Below are positions 17,969-30,507 of a stretch of 64,000 nucleotides of DNA, in pieces (the first letter of the stretch is position 1; the number at the start of each line of letters is the position of its first letter). Made by a program: the position numbers and the translations under genes. The notes beneath the pieces are model-generated. The model was given only the letters and a program-made list of their open reading frames with translations. It made no database searches and was not told the DNA's origin. The DNA comes from Rheinheimera pleomorphica. GTDB taxonomy: Bacteria; Pseudomonadota; Gammaproteobacteria; Enterobacterales; Alteromonadaceae. The stretch is taken from contig NZ_SIRR01000003.1 of NCBI RefSeq assembly GCF_011634895.1, forward strand, positions 682,001 to 746,000, written 5' to 3'.

Positions 17969-18397
17969 ATGAAGCGAGACCCATTTTCAACCAGTGAGTT
18001 TGATATAGCGTACCTTAAGAAGGGTGCTGTTAGCTGTTGGCTTCTGGTTAATGGGTTCTTTCTATCATTAGGTTTCGCAATTAAGCAGTTTGGGCCGGTT
18101 AGTCTTGTGATCGGGTTATTTTCTCTTTTTTTGCTGGGTGTTTTTATTTTAAAACTATCTGACCAAGAAGAAATTAATACGTTATATAAGCAGGTTAAGT
18201 GGTATCGGGTATATACGAATTTAACGCTTGTGACCGCAGTGGTTATTGGGTTGTCACTGCCGTTTGAAAGCTCAAAAGTGGTCGCGCTGGTATTAGGATT
18301 GCCGGCACTTATAAATGGATTTTTTATATGGCCATACTTTACAGGTGAACTTTACCTCGAAAAATATACTGATTTGTTTGGGCGGCTTGACGTATAA
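17969..18397 (+). CDS. Cassette gene 5: four-helix membrane protein, unknown
   Basis: 142 residues dominated by four hydrophobic helices (about 18-38, 42-60, 83-100 and 106-125), with an N-terminal cytoplasmic segment. No motif was recognised. The stop TAA is part of a TATAACAAG sequence of the type that opens an attC, but no right arm follows. This is the last gene of the array before the core-type HPF gene on the other strand. Confidence 0.45.
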   Translation: MKRDPFSTSEFDIAYLKKGAVSCWLLVNGFFLSLGFAIKQFGPVSLVIGLFSLFLLGVFILKLSDQEEINTLYKQVKWYRVYTNLTLVTAVVIGLSLPFESSKVVALVLGLPALINGFFIWPYFTGELYLEKYTDLFGRLDV

Positions 18398-18420
18398 CAA
18401 GCTGTCTATCGACTTGGATA

Positions 18421-18447
18421 GAAAAGCGAAGCGCTTTCGCGCTTCGC
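18421..18447 (-). terminator. Intrinsic terminator of the HPF/RaiA gene
   Basis: GCGAAGCG (18426-18433) and CGCTTCGC (18440-18447) form a perfect 8-bp stem with a 6-base loop. Read on the minus strand it is followed by TTTTC, so it fits a Rho-independent terminator 13 bases after the stop of the HPF-type gene. Confidence 0.65.
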
Positions 18448-18459
18448 ATGTCTTAACAG

Positions 18460-18825
18460 TTAACTCTCTTCTGCTTCCACTATTGGCGCGTTATGGCCGT
18501 TGCGGCTGTGTTTATCGCGCAATTTACCGGTTACTGTGGCCAGCTTACGCTGCATCTTATCCGCGGCACCGGTTATCGCCTGGCCGACAGTGGCGGCGTG
18601 TTCGGTAATTGCAAGCGGATCCAGGCCTTCGAAACGGGCCTCAAGCAGGCAGCGTTTATCGTGGCCGTCGTTTTTCTGCTGGCCATTCTCATCACTTAGG
18701 TGCACTTCAATGCGGGTGAGATGATCGACAAAACGGCTAAGTTTAGCTTGCAGTGTGTCGCGGATAAATTCAGCTAAGCGCTCGTCTGATTGAATATGAC
18801 GGTCTGTATGAACTTGAATTTGCAT
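18460..18825 (-). CDS. HPF/RaiA-family ribosome-associated protein
   Basis: 121 residues with the sigma-54 modulation/S30AE fold: MQIQVHTDRHIQSDERLAEF, RIEVHLSDENG, the charged HDKRCLLEARFEG strand, and helices ending DKMQRKLATVTGKLRD. The family binds the 30S decoding region and stabilises idle ribosomes. The N-terminal beta-strand mention of specific target residues (Asp/Glu/Gly/Gln) and short length suggest the short HPF/YfiA type, but the loop GQQKNDGHDK is atypical. It is a lone gene with its own terminator. Confidence 0.8.
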   Translation of the reverse strand: MQIQVHTDRHIQSDERLAEFIRDTLQAKLSRFVDHLTRIEVHLSDENGQQKNDGHDKRCLLEARFEGLDPLAITEHAATVGQAITGAADKMQRKLATVTGKLRDKHSRNGHNAPIVEAEES

Positions 18826-19163
18826 AGGCTACTCCTGTGGTTGACGTTGTGGCGGTAAGGCTTAATCAGCAGACACCGCCGGTGTCGAATGGTTTCCATC
18901 TGCTTATACGGATCTGGTGACGATATGCTGGCAGGACAAGGCTATGCTGACAAAACTTTTTAAAGTGTTTTTATGCGTAGCCTACTTCTGCCTGGACATG
19001 TCATACAGTATTTAGAACGATAAGCTCGTTTGTGTATTTATTGCTTTAAATTTGTTTTATTTTTGTTTTTTTGCTGTATTTTTAGTTGGCGTAATCGCGA
19101 AAAACAGAACGTTTTAGTTCGCTGACAGTATAAGTTATTAATGTAAATTGGAATTTAAACAGA
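18826..19163. other. Divergent intergenic region, 338 bases
   Basis: No gene was found. The right half (about 19010-19150) is strongly AT-rich with T runs, as expected of the promoter region of the gene at 19164. The left half carries the leader of the minus-strand HPF-type gene, whose likely ribosome site (AGGAGT on the minus strand) is just before its start. No convincing -35/-10 pair or small RNA structure could be settled by eye. Confidence 0.4.
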
Positions 19164-20348
19164 ATGAGTTATAAGGGATTAGTAAATGGCGGTAGCGCTT
19201 TAATACTATCGTTGTTAGCCAGTTGTTCAAGTGTTGCCAATGCAGCTGCTGCAGATCATGAAGTAGGTTATTTTTGTAAAAATTGCAGCTATCAGGAAGC
19301 TGTGGAGTTAGCTAAACAGAACGCTGTGCCTAATATGAGTTGCCGAATTTCCAGTACGCCAATGGAGGACTATGTCGAAACCTGTTACAGCCAGCCGAAA
19401 CGGTATTATGTGTTAAATGAGACTAACCGGCGTTTAAACGGCTTTACTGTAAAACATAGTAATCAGGGCAAGATGCGGCATGAGTTACAGGTAGTGGTCG
19501 AGCGTCGTAACTTGTCCCGTGATCACACAACGCTGATCCTGGAGGCGCTGGATGCGAAGCAATTATTAGCCCGTAACCTTGCGAAAGCTGCCGGTGAGTT
19601 TTCTGACGTTATAGACACAAGTTCACGTTCAGCTAAAAGTAGTTATACTTTGAACAATATTAAAACAGTAGCCAAGGCTTCGGGCAGTGACCCAAAAGCA
19701 AATTGTGCAAATGACCCGCATTCGCAGGCACTAAGTGATGCATTAAACCCCTTCTATGCTGACGGATTAACACGGCAGTTAAAAGACCATATTCGCCAAG
19801 GAATTCGGTCAGGCGAATATGAGAATCAGGAAGAAGCTTTGTCAAAGTTTAACTTTGGTTTGACGGGGCTTAATGTCAGTGCCTCTATTAATCGCCGAAC
19901 TGGTCCCGATGTGGCGATTTCAGCTTCTTGGGGAATGAAAGAAAAAAGTTCGACCTATTTTGATCATGAGTATATCTCTGTGCATGATCATTCAACTTCC
20001 TCACTGAGATGGCTGGCCTCGGTAGAGGGGGGAGAAGTTAAACTGAGTTTAAGTCAGTTTAATAGCTTTGTAGGTGGGATTTCTGTCGGGAAATTACTAG
20101 GTGGCAGCACAAAATTCAAAATTAGTTTATGCGTAGCCAGGGCGTTAGCGGATGCCTTCCCCGCTAATACCTTTGAAAAGACTACAAAACATGAAGATAT
20201 AATGAATTGGACCGGACCTTATCCGATTATTGGCAATGATTGGGGGAGACCGGAACAAAGTGATAGAGGTTGGATCTGCGAGTACTTCTTCAAAAATCAT
20301 ACAGGAGCCAAAATCGCCGGTTTCAGTTTCCTTGGTAGATGTCCCTGA
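19164..20348 (+). CDS. Secreted protein of unknown function
   Basis: 394 residues with a signal peptide (hydrophobic core SALILSLLASCSS, cleavage near ANA, about residue 28; LASC could also act as a lipobox). The mature protein starts with CKNCSYQEAVELA, a Cys pair, and has further Cys (MSCRIS, ETCYSQ, KANCAND, SLCVA, WICEYF, GRCP) suggesting several disulfides. It looks like a full-length, intact periplasmic or surface protein. No family was recognised. AT-rich composition and position in the mazG-pyrG gap suggest an accessory gene. Confidence 0.5.
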   Translation: MSYKGLVNGGSALILSLLASCSSVANAAAADHEVGYFCKNCSYQEAVELAKQNAVPNMSCRISSTPMEDYVETCYSQPKRYYVLNETNRRLNGFTVKHSNQGKMRHELQVVVERRNLSRDHTTLILEALDAKQLLARNLAKAAGEFSDVIDTSSRSAKSSYTLNNIKTVAKASGSDPKANCANDPHSQALSDALNPFYADGLTRQLKDHIRQGIRSGEYENQEEALSKFNFGLTGLNVSASINRRTGPDVAISASWGMKEKSSTYFDHEYISVHDHSTSSLRWLASVEGGEVKLSLSQFNSFVGGISVGKLLGGSTKFKISLCVARALADAFPANTFEKTTKHEDIMNWTGPYPIIGNDWGRPEQSDRGWICEYFFKNHTGAKIAGFSFLGRCP

Positions 20349-20371
20349 TATCGGAGTTGGTGTGACTTGAA

Positions 20372-20389
20372 AATGCCGCTGGCGGCATT
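20372..20389. terminator. Hairpin after the secreted unknown gene
   Basis: AATGCCGC and GCGGCATT form a perfect 8-bp stem with a 2-base loop (or 7 bp with 4), 24 bases after the stop at 20348. Only AT-rich sequence, not a T run, follows. It may be a weak terminator before the pyrG promoter region. Confidence 0.4.
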
Positions 20390-20556
20390 CGATATAGAAT
20401 ATTTATCGTAGCCGCCAGCTTTACATTGAGTGCGCCGCAGCGCTTTGCTATACTTTCCGCCCGTCCTGATACCAATTCTTGCACCACCGTAGTCTGCCTG
20501 TGTTACCGCACCGGGCGCTCAGGGTTTTGCAGTTTTGGTATTCATTTATTGATTAA

Positions 20557-22212
<1,656 letters not shown>

Positions 22213-22220
22213 CTTGTGCT

Positions 22221-22253
22221 AAGCCGGGTGTTTTTCCCGGCTTTTTCGTTTTA
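22221..22253 (+). terminator. Intrinsic terminator after pyrG
   Basis: AAGCCGGG and CCCGGCTT surround a T-rich loop and are followed by TTTCGTTTT. This is a typical Rho-independent terminator eight bases after the pyrG stop. It ends 16 bases before the eno start, so it may allow partial read-through. Confidence 0.8.
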
Positions 22254-22254
22254 A

Positions 22255-23562
<1,308 letters not shown>

Positions 23563-23592
23563 TACTGCAAGGTAAGTCATTACTTTTGCTAA

Positions 23593-23620
23593 AACAAAGC
23601 CACCTTAAGGTGGCTTTGTT
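23593..23620. terminator. Bidirectional-type terminator after eno
   Basis: AACAAAGCCACC and GGTGGCTTTGTT form a perfect 12-bp stem with a TTAA loop, flanked by A-rich sequence on the left and TTATTTG on the right. It lies 30 bases after the eno stop. Confidence 0.85.
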
Positions 23621-23733
23621 ATTTGTGGCTCAGGCGATTAACGCTAACAAAAGTTGCGCTGCGACAGGCTTTGTCATACTGTGGCGATAATATAGACGTA
23701 GTCTGAATTAACGTAGCAACCAGGGATAAGGCA

Positions 23734-24495
23734 GTGTTTAGGTTAATCAATAGCGTACTGTGCCAGCTGCGGTTGGCCGCTTTACTGGTGATACTGCCGG
23801 CGCAGGCTGCGGAGAGTTTCACTGCTGATAGTTTTACGGTGGCGCTCTATTATCCGCAGGTGCCACCTTATATGTATGCTGGTGCCGACAATGCCCCTGT
23901 TGGCGTTATCCCGGAGCTGCTAACTGCTTTTTTTGCTCAGCAGCCTCATCGGCTGCAATATGTGTATGAGAACCGCTATCGTGCCGAAATAGGCTTATAT
24001 GATGGCAAATACGATGCCTCAGTACTGGCAGCGAAATGGACTTTACAACCCGAAGAGCTATTGTTTTCGCAGCCGGTGCTGGAGCATAAGGATTATCTGT
24101 ATGCTACGGTACCTTTCAATACACCTGAAGCACTGAGCAACAAAACTGTCTGCCTGCGCCGGCATTATATTTACACTGCCATCAATGATGCGCTACAAAG
24201 CGGTAGTCTGATTAGGGTCGATGCTGAGTCGGAGTTTGATCAGTTTAATATGCTGCTGAATAAGCGCTGCCAATTGGCGTATATGAATGAGCATGTTGCC
24301 AGCTGGCTGGCGCAGAATCATTTTTCCGCTATAACATTTTATCGCCAGCCACAGCCAATAGATAAAACCGCACTGACGCTGGCGCTGCATCCGAAATGGG
24401 CCGCGCTTAAACCCCGGCTGGATGCCTTTATCCGCTCAGCGCATCGCAACGGCGTGATTGACCGCGCTTTGGCCCACCATATGAAAAAACGCTGA
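23734..24495 (+). CDS. Periplasmic solute-binding protein, SBP_bac_3 type
   Basis: 253 residues beginning at GTG 23734 (AGGGAT upstream), with a signal peptide ending near AQA (about residue 27). The fold is a family-3 periplasmic binding protein like those of amino-acid ABC transporters: VALYYPQVPPYMYAG near the start, GVIPELLTAFF, then DGKYDASVLAAKWT and a late GVIDRALAHHM. No ABC permease or ATPase genes are nearby, so it is an orphan. The next gene encodes a c-di-GMP turnover protein, hinting at a sensory rather than transport role, but that protein shows no clear periplasmic domain. Confidence 0.75.
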   Translation: MFRLINSVLCQLRLAALLVILPAQAAESFTADSFTVALYYPQVPPYMYAGADNAPVGVIPELLTAFFAQQPHRLQYVYENRYRAEIGLYDGKYDASVLAAKWTLQPEELLFSQPVLEHKDYLYATVPFNTPEALSNKTVCLRRHYIYTAINDALQSGSLIRVDAESEFDQFNMLLNKRCQLAYMNEHVASWLAQNHFSAITFYRQPQPIDKTALTLALHPKWAALKPRLDAFIRSAHRNGVIDRALAHHMKKR

Positions 24496-24569
24496 TCATC
24501 GCAGATGTAACCCGGCCGCTTGTCATAAAACGGTCATGGCAGCGTCTTATTATCTGCCCGGTTATCAGG

Positions 24570-26429
24570 ATGATAGTCGTTTGCTTCGGATGGCTTTGGC
24601 CTGAACATTTTAGCCGGGTAGTTAATTTGGGACTCAGTGATTTTCACCGTCGTGAGCTGCAGCGTATTCTCGCTGGCAGGCTGCTTACACCGTTATTTCA
24701 GCCGTTAGTATCACTAAGTGATGGCCACATTCTGGGATATGAGGCGCTGATCCGCGGGCCCTCTGACAGTGCGTTACATTCGCCTTTACTATTATTTAAA
24801 ACCGCCCAAACCTTTGATCTGCTGGAGCCGCTCGAGCTGCTGTGTCGGCAGTTAAGCATTCAGGCTTTTGCCGACAGTGGCGCACCTGGCCAGCTGTTTC
24901 TTAACGTTAACCCGATGTTGTTGCTCACTTCCGATCATCCGTCTGGCCTAACGAAAAGTTATATTCAGCAGGCCGGGCTGGCGCCGGAGCGGATTGTAAT
25001 AGAGCTGTCGGAGCAGTTTCAGGTAGAAGACACGGAATTATTTGTCAGCGCCGTTAAGCACTATCGTGAGTTTGGTTTTCAAATTGCCATTGATGATTTA
25101 GGCAGTGGCTTTTCCGGCTTAAAACTGTGGTCAGAACTGCAGCCGGATATCGTTAAAATAGACCGCTATTTTGTCGACCAGTTACACCGTGACCCAATTA
25201 AAAAAGCCTTTGTAAAAAATATTATTGAGCTGGCTAAAAGCACAGGGTCATTAATCGTCGCCGAAGGCATTGAAACCAGTGAGGAATTGTTATTTTGTCG
25301 CGAGCTGGGGGCAGATATTGGCCAGGGCTATTTGCTGGGGCGGCCAGATAACGATTGTGCCGACGTACCTCTGGCGGCGTTGTCGTTATTGCGCACTGAT
25401 AAAGCGCTGTCGTTGAATGAATCTTTAGAGCCTGTGGTCAGCAAAATTGCGGCAGTGGCGGCACAGACGCCGGCACAGCAAGTGGCCGCATTATTTGCGG
25501 CAGACAAAAATCTGTCCTGCGTAGCGGTAGTGAACAAAGAGCAGCTACCTTTGGGCCTGGTAAGCCGTAGCATGATTAATGAGCGCTTTTCTCATCCGTT
25601 TGGCCGGGCACTCTATGAAAAAAAACCGATCCATCAGTGTATGGAGGTGGCCATTATGGTTGAGCGCAGCCTGACCATGGATGCGGTGAGCGGCGTGCTG
25701 ACGGCTGAAATTCATGATGATGCCAGCCCATATTTTATCGTCACTGAACAGGGCCGTTATTATGGCCTGGGCTCGGTGCGTAAAGTATTACGTCAGCTTA
25801 GTGAACATAAAATTCAACTGGCACGGTATGCCAACCCTTTAACAATGTTGCCTGGCAATGTGCCGATTAACCGTCACATCGATCAGCTGCTGGCTGAGAA
25901 TAAACATTTTACCATTGGCTATATCGATATTGATGGCTTTAAGCCCTACAACGATGTGTATGGTTACAGCAAGGGCGATCTGGTGATTGAATTGCTGGCG
26001 CAGATCATTCAGGCGGAACTAAGCCAGGACGATTTTGTCGGTCATATCGGCGGCGATGATTTTATCGTGCTGTCCACCGATAGCACTGTCGTCGAAACCG
26101 CACAGCGTATTTGTCTGAACTTCAGTAAAAGGATGGCCCATTATTATTTACCCGAACATGTTGCCGCCGGAGGCTTTTATGCCACAGACCGCTTGGGTAG
26201 CCTGTGTTTTTACCCTTTACTGAGCTTATCTGTCGGCTTAGCCATGCCTGATACCACAGTGTGTAGTAATTATCATGATGTCGCCGCGCTCGCCTCTGAT
26301 GCGAAGCAGCAAGCAAAGAAAACGGTTGGACCTGCTGTTTTTGTCAACAAGCGCCGGGTGCCAGAGCATCTGGCACGGCTGGCTACTTTGGTGTCTGAGG
26401 CAACGCCAGAACGGCCGGTTTTTTTGTAA
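24570..26429 (+). CDS. EAL-CBS-GGDEF cyclic-di-GMP protein
   Basis: 619 residues. EAL phosphodiesterase domain at about 30-270 with YEALIRG, the DDLGSGFSGL motif, KIDRYFV and AEGIET, so the catalytic residues appear present. A CBS pair follows at about 290-415 (SCVAVVNKEQLPLGLVSRS and YFIVTEQGRYYGLGS). The C-terminal GGDEF domain at about 425-590 has the site GGDDF (494-498), a change still compatible with activity. Order EAL-CBS-GGDEF resembles LapD/YhjK-like architectures without membrane parts. The CBS pair may bind nucleotides and gate activity. The start is uncertain: a TTG at 24627 would remove about 19 residues. Confidence 0.88.
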   Translation: MIVVCFGWLWPEHFSRVVNLGLSDFHRRELQRILAGRLLTPLFQPLVSLSDGHILGYEALIRGPSDSALHSPLLLFKTAQTFDLLEPLELLCRQLSIQAFADSGAPGQLFLNVNPMLLLTSDHPSGLTKSYIQQAGLAPERIVIELSEQFQVEDTELFVSAVKHYREFGFQIAIDDLGSGFSGLKLWSELQPDIVKIDRYFVDQLHRDPIKKAFVKNIIELAKSTGSLIVAEGIETSEELLFCRELGADIGQGYLLGRPDNDCADVPLAALSLLRTDKALSLNESLEPVVSKIAAVAAQTPAQQVAALFAADKNLSCVAVVNKEQLPLGLVSRSMINERFSHPFGRALYEKKPIHQCMEVAIMVERSLTMDAVSGVLTAEIHDDASPYFIVTEQGRYYGLGSVRKVLRQLSEHKIQLARYANPLTMLPGNVPINRHIDQLLAENKHFTIGYIDIDGFKPYNDVYGYSKGDLVIELLAQIIQAELSQDDFVGHIGGDDFIVLSTDSTVVETAQRICLNFSKRMAHYYLPEHVAAGGFYATDRLGSLCFYPLLSLSVGLAMPDTTVCSNYHDVAALASDAKQQAKKTVGPAVFVNKRRVPEHLARLATLVSEATPERPVFL

Positions 26430-26518
26430 AAAGCCGATAGCGGCCTGCCGGGTAATTATTCTGCGTTACGCTTATGATTTGTTTTTACAAGCGCGGGGTG
26501 ATTGGCTAACATCTGGCC

Positions 26519-27172
26519 ATGATTGACGCAAGCGCCAACCAAGCCCACTTCTGGCAGGTGTCCAGAGAAAACCAGACTTATACCGAGCTGTGCAATGCTT
26601 TGTATGAGCGTGAGCTGCTGCGCCTGTCGCAACTGAGCAGCGAACAGTTACTGCGCTTACCCAACAGGCTGGCCAGTCTGCCGTTTTATATTCGCCGCGC
26701 AGCCAGCAATATTTTGCAGCAGCGCAATATACTGGAACTGGACAGCCAGAATGCCTCCTGGTACCACAAACAGGCAGCTAACTGCCCGGCGCGTAAGCAA
26801 CAGGCTGCGCCTATCGATGCGTTTTACCGCAAAAATGCTAAACCCGGTTTAATAGTGCCTTTGTATATTAATCAGCTGACACATGAGCAGATCGTATTGG
26901 ACAGTGTCGATGAGGTTGACAGCGATAATCAGCGGCTGCACTGTAATGAGCACGGTTGGTTCAGTCTGTCAGGTACGCCGCTTGAGCTGGTAAACGCCGA
27001 TAAGTTTTTACTCAAGCCGGTTAAAAGTATTATGACCGCTGCCTGTTGTGGCCATCAATGGCTTAATGGTGAGAAAAAAACACCCCGCTTGCTGAGTCTG
27101 CGCGAATTGCTGTTAGCCAGTCGGCTAAACTGGCAAAATTTTGCTAAACCTTTGCCAGCCTTGTTAGACTGA
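26519..27172 (+). CDS. Hypothetical cytoplasmic protein
   Basis: 217 residues, without signal peptide or membrane helix. An N-terminal helical part (CNALYERELLRLSQLSSEQ) is followed by a mixed domain; CC and CxxH-like residues (NCPARK, LHCNEHG, AACCGHQW) could bind a metal, but no standard motif is complete. It sits between the c-di-GMP gene and ftsB on the same strand, with 89 bases before it and 73 after it. No family was recognised. Confidence 0.5.
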   Translation: MIDASANQAHFWQVSRENQTYTELCNALYERELLRLSQLSSEQLLRLPNRLASLPFYIRRAASNILQQRNILELDSQNASWYHKQAANCPARKQQAAPIDAFYRKNAKPGLIVPLYINQLTHEQIVLDSVDEVDSDNQRLHCNEHGWFSLSGTPLELVNADKFLLKPVKSIMTAACCGHQWLNGEKKTPRLLSLRELLLASRLNWQNFAKPLPALLD

Positions 27173-27245
27173 TGTTGGTTTTCCTGCTTTGCAATCGTCA
27201 GCCAAGGCTTCATAATAACCGCAGACTGTTTAATGAAACCCTTTT

Positions 27246-27539
27246 ATGCGATTACTTACTGTACTGTTAGTTATCTTACTGGCGCTGCTGCAATACCGGT
27301 TATGGTTTGGTCAGCACAGTATTGCCGACTATTTTCGTCAGCAGGAAGAGCTGCGTACCCAACAAGCCAGTAATCAGGAGCTGGAAAAGCGTAACCGCTT
27401 ACTGCGCGCCGATGTCAAAGACTTGCAACAAGGCCTGGAAGCGATTGAAGAGCGCGCCCGCAACGAGCTGGGTTTAATACGTGAAGACGAAGTGTTTTTC
27501 CGCCTGTTTAGCCAAAGTGCCGCTAGCGGGGGGCAATAA
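27246..27539 (+). CDS. ftsB: Cell division protein FtsB
   Basis: Bitopic divisome protein of the FtsQBL complex, 97 residues. One N-terminal transmembrane helix (LLTVLLVILLALLQYRLWF) is followed by a periplasmic coiled coil (about 30-65) and the conserved ERARNELGLIREDEVFF. The stop overlaps the ispD start by one base. The order ftsB-ispD-ispF-truD-surE-pcm-nlpD-rpoS is classic. Confidence 0.96.
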   Translation: MRLLTVLLVILLALLQYRLWFGQHSIADYFRQQEELRTQQASNQELEKRNRLLRADVKDLQQGLEAIEERARNELGLIREDEVFFRLFSQSAASGGQ

Positions 27540-28234
27540 TGAACCGTAGCGACTGGCCGGCGATTGCCGCCGTAGTGCCAGCAGCTGGTGTTGGCAGCCG
27601 GATGCAGGCCAAGATACCGAAGCAGTACCTAACCTTGCATGGTAAAACCATACTTGAACATAGCGTGGCCCGGTTACAAGCAGTGCCGGCAGTGCGTGGC
27701 ATTTGGCTGGCGCTGGCTGCAGATGATGGCTATTTTGCTGACACGGCGTTGTCGCACAGCGATATTATCCGCGTTAAGGGCGGCGCCGAGCGTATGCACT
27801 CTGTACTTAATGCGCTGCAGTTTATCGATGAACACCAATATCCGTGGACCTTGGTGCACGATGCTGCGCGGCCACTGGTCAGTGAAGACGATATTGAAAA
27901 ACTGCTTACGCAGTGCCTGACAGCTAATGAGGGCGGCATTCTGGCCTGCCGGGTGCGCGACACCATGAAGCGTGGCGAGCACAGCGTGGCCGAAACTGTC
28001 AGCCGTGAGCACTTATGGCATGCCTTAACGCCGCAGTTTTTTCCTACGGCAGTGCTTAAAGCGGCGTTAAAAGATGCCATCCAGGCCGGTGTGCAGGTAA
28101 CTGATGAAGCGTCTGCCATGGAGTGGGCCGGCCATAAAGTGTTGCTGGTGGAAGGGCGCAGCGACAATATTAAAATTACTCAGCCAGCCGATTTAGCGCT
28201 GGCGGCATTTTATCTGGAGCAGATAGTAAAATGA
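27539..28234 (+). CDS. ispD: 2-C-methyl-D-erythritol 4-phosphate cytidylyltransferase
   Basis: Third step of the MEP isoprenoid pathway: CTP plus methylerythritol phosphate to CDP-ME. It has 231 residues. The nucleotide-binding N-terminus [21 protein letters not shown], the VHDAARPLV motif and [11 protein letters not shown] near the C-terminus are all present. It overlaps ispF by four bases (ATGA). Confidence 0.97.
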   Translation: MNRSDWPAIAAVVPAAGVGSRMQAKIPKQYLTLHGKTILEHSVARLQAVPAVRGIWLALAADDGYFADTALSHSDIIRVKGGAERMHSVLNALQFIDEHQYPWTLVHDAARPLVSEDDIEKLLTQCLTANEGGILACRVRDTMKRGEHSVAETVSREHLWHALTPQFFPTAVLKAALKDAIQAGVQVTDEASAMEWAGHKVLLVEGRSDNIKITQPADLALAAFYLEQIVK

Positions 28235-28710
28235 AAATGCGGATTGGTCATGGTTTTGATGTACATGCCTTTGGCGGTCAGGGCCCGGTCACGCTGGGCG
28301 GGGTAAAGATTGACTATGCTCAGGGGTTAGTGGCGCACTCCGATGGCGATGTAGTGCTGCATGCGTTAGCGGATGCGCTGTTAGGCGCCATAGCGCTGGG
28401 CGATATTGGCCACCATTTTCCGGATACCGACGCTGCGTTTAAAGGCATTGATAGCCGCATTTTGCTGCGTAAAGTGTTTACCGATGTCAGCAGCGCCGGT
28501 TACCGGATTGGCAATGTCGATATTACCGTGATGGCGCAGGCGCCAAAGCTGGCGGCGCATATCAGCGCGATGCGAACTGCTATTGCGGCCGATCTGGCCT
28601 GCGACATTAGCCAGGTAAATGTCAAAGCCACGACGACTGAAAAACTCGGTTTTGTCGGCCGCAAAGAAGGTATCGCCGCCGAAGCCGTCGTATTATTGGT
28701 TGGCGCATGA
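28231..28710 (+). CDS. ispF: 2-C-methyl-D-erythritol 2,4-cyclodiphosphate synthase
   Basis: MEP pathway cyclase, 159 residues, a homotrimer. Zinc ligands are in [28 protein letters not shown] is the family signature, and [14 protein letters not shown] lies at the C-terminus. It overlaps truD by four bases, so ispD-ispF-truD are translationally coupled. Confidence 0.97.
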   Translation: MKMRIGHGFDVHAFGGQGPVTLGGVKIDYAQGLVAHSDGDVVLHALADALLGAIALGDIGHHFPDTDAAFKGIDSRILLRKVFTDVSSAGYRIGNVDITVMAQAPKLAAHISAMRTAIAADLACDISQVNVKATTTEKLGFVGRKEGIAAEAVVLLVGA

Positions 28711-29750
28711 GTCAGAGTTCTGCACTGCACTATTTATATGGCCAACCCGCTGCAACGGCTTTGCTGCGCCAGCAGGCCGAGGATTTTATTGTTGAAGAGC
28801 AGCTTAATTTCAGCCCCAGTGGTGCTGGTGAGCATGTGCTGCTGTATATCGAAAAAACCGGCCAGAACACCCAGTATGTAGCAAAACAGCTGGCAGAACT
28901 GACCGGCTTGCGGGCTCGGGATATCAGTTACGCCGGATTAAAAGACCGCCATGCAATAACGCGGCAGTGGTTTTGTTTTAAGTGGCCGATTAAGCTGGAG
29001 CTTAACTGGCAGCAATGGCCTTTGCCGGGCTGCCGTATTCTGCAGGTACAGCGTCACTACCGTAAACTGCGCTTGGGCGCGTTAAAAGCCAACCATTTTA
29101 ACATTCGCTTGCGTAATGTGTCTGATGTCAGTGACGTCAGCCGGCGATTAGCGCTACTCAGCCAGGGCGTACCTAATTACTATGGTGAGCAGCGCTTTGG
29201 TATTAATGGTGGCAATTTAACGCTGGCGCAGCAGTTATTTAGCGGCCAGAGTATTGCTGATCGCAAATTGCGTGGCCTGGCCTTGTCTGCCGCCCGCTCT
29301 TTTGTTTTTAACCAGCAGTTGTCGGCGCGGATTGCTGCCGGTTTGTTTAATACTGTACTGGATGGCGATGTGCTGCAGCTTAATGGTAGTGGCTCGGTAT
29401 TTCGCGCTCCCCAGGCCGATGCCGTGCTGCAACAGCGCTGTGATGCGCAGGATGTGCATATCACCGCCAGCCTGGCTGGTATGGGCGAGCCTATGGTAAG
29501 CGGTGCCGCTGCCGCCTTTGAGCAGCAAGTATTACAACAGCTGCCGGTGCTGGTGCAGGGGCTGGTTGATTATCGCTTAAAGGCTGAGCGGCGCGCGATA
29601 CGTTTATTGCCACAGCAACTCACCATGCAGCAGCAGGGCGCGGATATCGATTTACGTTTTGCCCTGCCAGCAGGCTGCTTTGCCACCAGTGTGCTGCGAG
29701 AGTTGGTGAACTATCGCGATTGTGGCGGCAAAGTCACTGAATTGGAGTAG
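28707..29750 (+). CDS. truD: tRNA pseudouridine(13) synthase TruD
   Basis: Makes pseudouridine 13 in tRNA-Glu, 347 residues. The catalytic motif [16 protein letters not shown] carries the Asp nucleophile (about residue 80). The [12 protein letters not shown] and NYYGEQRFG motifs and the TruD insertion domain follow. It has four-base overlap with ispF and a 3-base gap to surE. Confidence 0.96.
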   Translation: MSQSSALHYLYGQPAATALLRQQAEDFIVEEQLNFSPSGAGEHVLLYIEKTGQNTQYVAKQLAELTGLRARDISYAGLKDRHAITRQWFCFKWPIKLELNWQQWPLPGCRILQVQRHYRKLRLGALKANHFNIRLRNVSDVSDVSRRLALLSQGVPNYYGEQRFGINGGNLTLAQQLFSGQSIADRKLRGLALSAARSFVFNQQLSARIAAGLFNTVLDGDVLQLNGSGSVFRAPQADAVLQQRCDAQDVHITASLAGMGEPMVSGAAAAFEQQVLQQLPVLVQGLVDYRLKAERRAIRLLPQQLTMQQQGADIDLRFALPAGCFATSVLRELVNYRDCGGKVTELE

Positions 29751-29753
29751 TGA

Positions 29754-30506
29754 ATGCGAATTCTATTGAGTAACGATGACGGTGTGCATGCCAAAGGTAT
29801 GCAGGTATTGCAGCAGGCACTGAGCCAAATCGCTGAAGTAACCACTGTCGGGCCAGATCGTAATTGCAGCGGGGCCAGTAATTCACTTACGCTGATTAAC
29901 CCGCTGCGGGTGCAACAGATGGAAAACGGCTTTATGGCAGTTAACGGCACGCCTACCGATTGTGTGCATCTTGCTATCAGCCAGTTGCTGGATTTTACCC
30001 CCGACTTAGTGGTTGCCGGCATTAACCATGGCGCTAATTTAGGCGATGATGTGCTGTATTCCGGCACGGTGGCGGCGGCAACCGAAGGCCGGCATCTGGG
30101 CTTGCCGGCAATAGCCGTATCACTGGCCGGGCGTGATGAAGAGCACTTCGCTACCGCTGCTTATGTTACCGTGCAGGTAATTAAAAAGCTGAAATCCCAG
30201 CCTTTACCCGCTGATCAAATTTTAAACATCAATGTTCCGGCGCTGCCGATTGAGCAGCTAAAAGGTATTCAGGTGACCCGGCTGGGCCGGCGGCATAAGG
30301 CTGAAACCATGACCAGCGCCACCGATCCCTGGGGCCGTAAAATATACTGGTATGGCTCCTTAGGGCCGGAGCTTGATGCCGGCGAGGGCACCGACTTTTT
30401 TGCAGTGGCAAATGGTTATGCCTCTATTACGCCACTGCAAATTGATATGTCCGCCTATAAGAGCATGGACAGATTACAACAATGGTTAGAGGGGATTTGT
30501 TTGTAG
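29754..30506 (+). CDS. surE: 5'/3'-nucleotidase SurE
   Basis: Metal-dependent nucleoside monophosphate and exopolyphosphate phosphatase, 250 residues. The N-terminal site [16 protein letters not shown] carries the metal-binding Asp pair. [28 protein letters not shown] VAGINHGAN and SGTVAAA all fit the family. It lies one base before pcm, as in the stationary-phase survival cluster of E. coli. Confidence 0.96.
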   Translation: MRILLSNDDGVHAKGMQVLQQALSQIAEVTTVGPDRNCSGASNSLTLINPLRVQQMENGFMAVNGTPTDCVHLAISQLLDFTPDLVVAGINHGANLGDDVLYSGTVAAATEGRHLGLPAIAVSLAGRDEEHFATAAYVTVQVIKKLKSQPLPADQILNINVPALPIEQLKGIQVTRLGRRHKAETMTSATDPWGRKIYWYGSLGPELDAGEGTDFFAVANGYASITPLQIDMSAYKSMDRLQQWLEGICL

Positions 30507-30507
30507 T

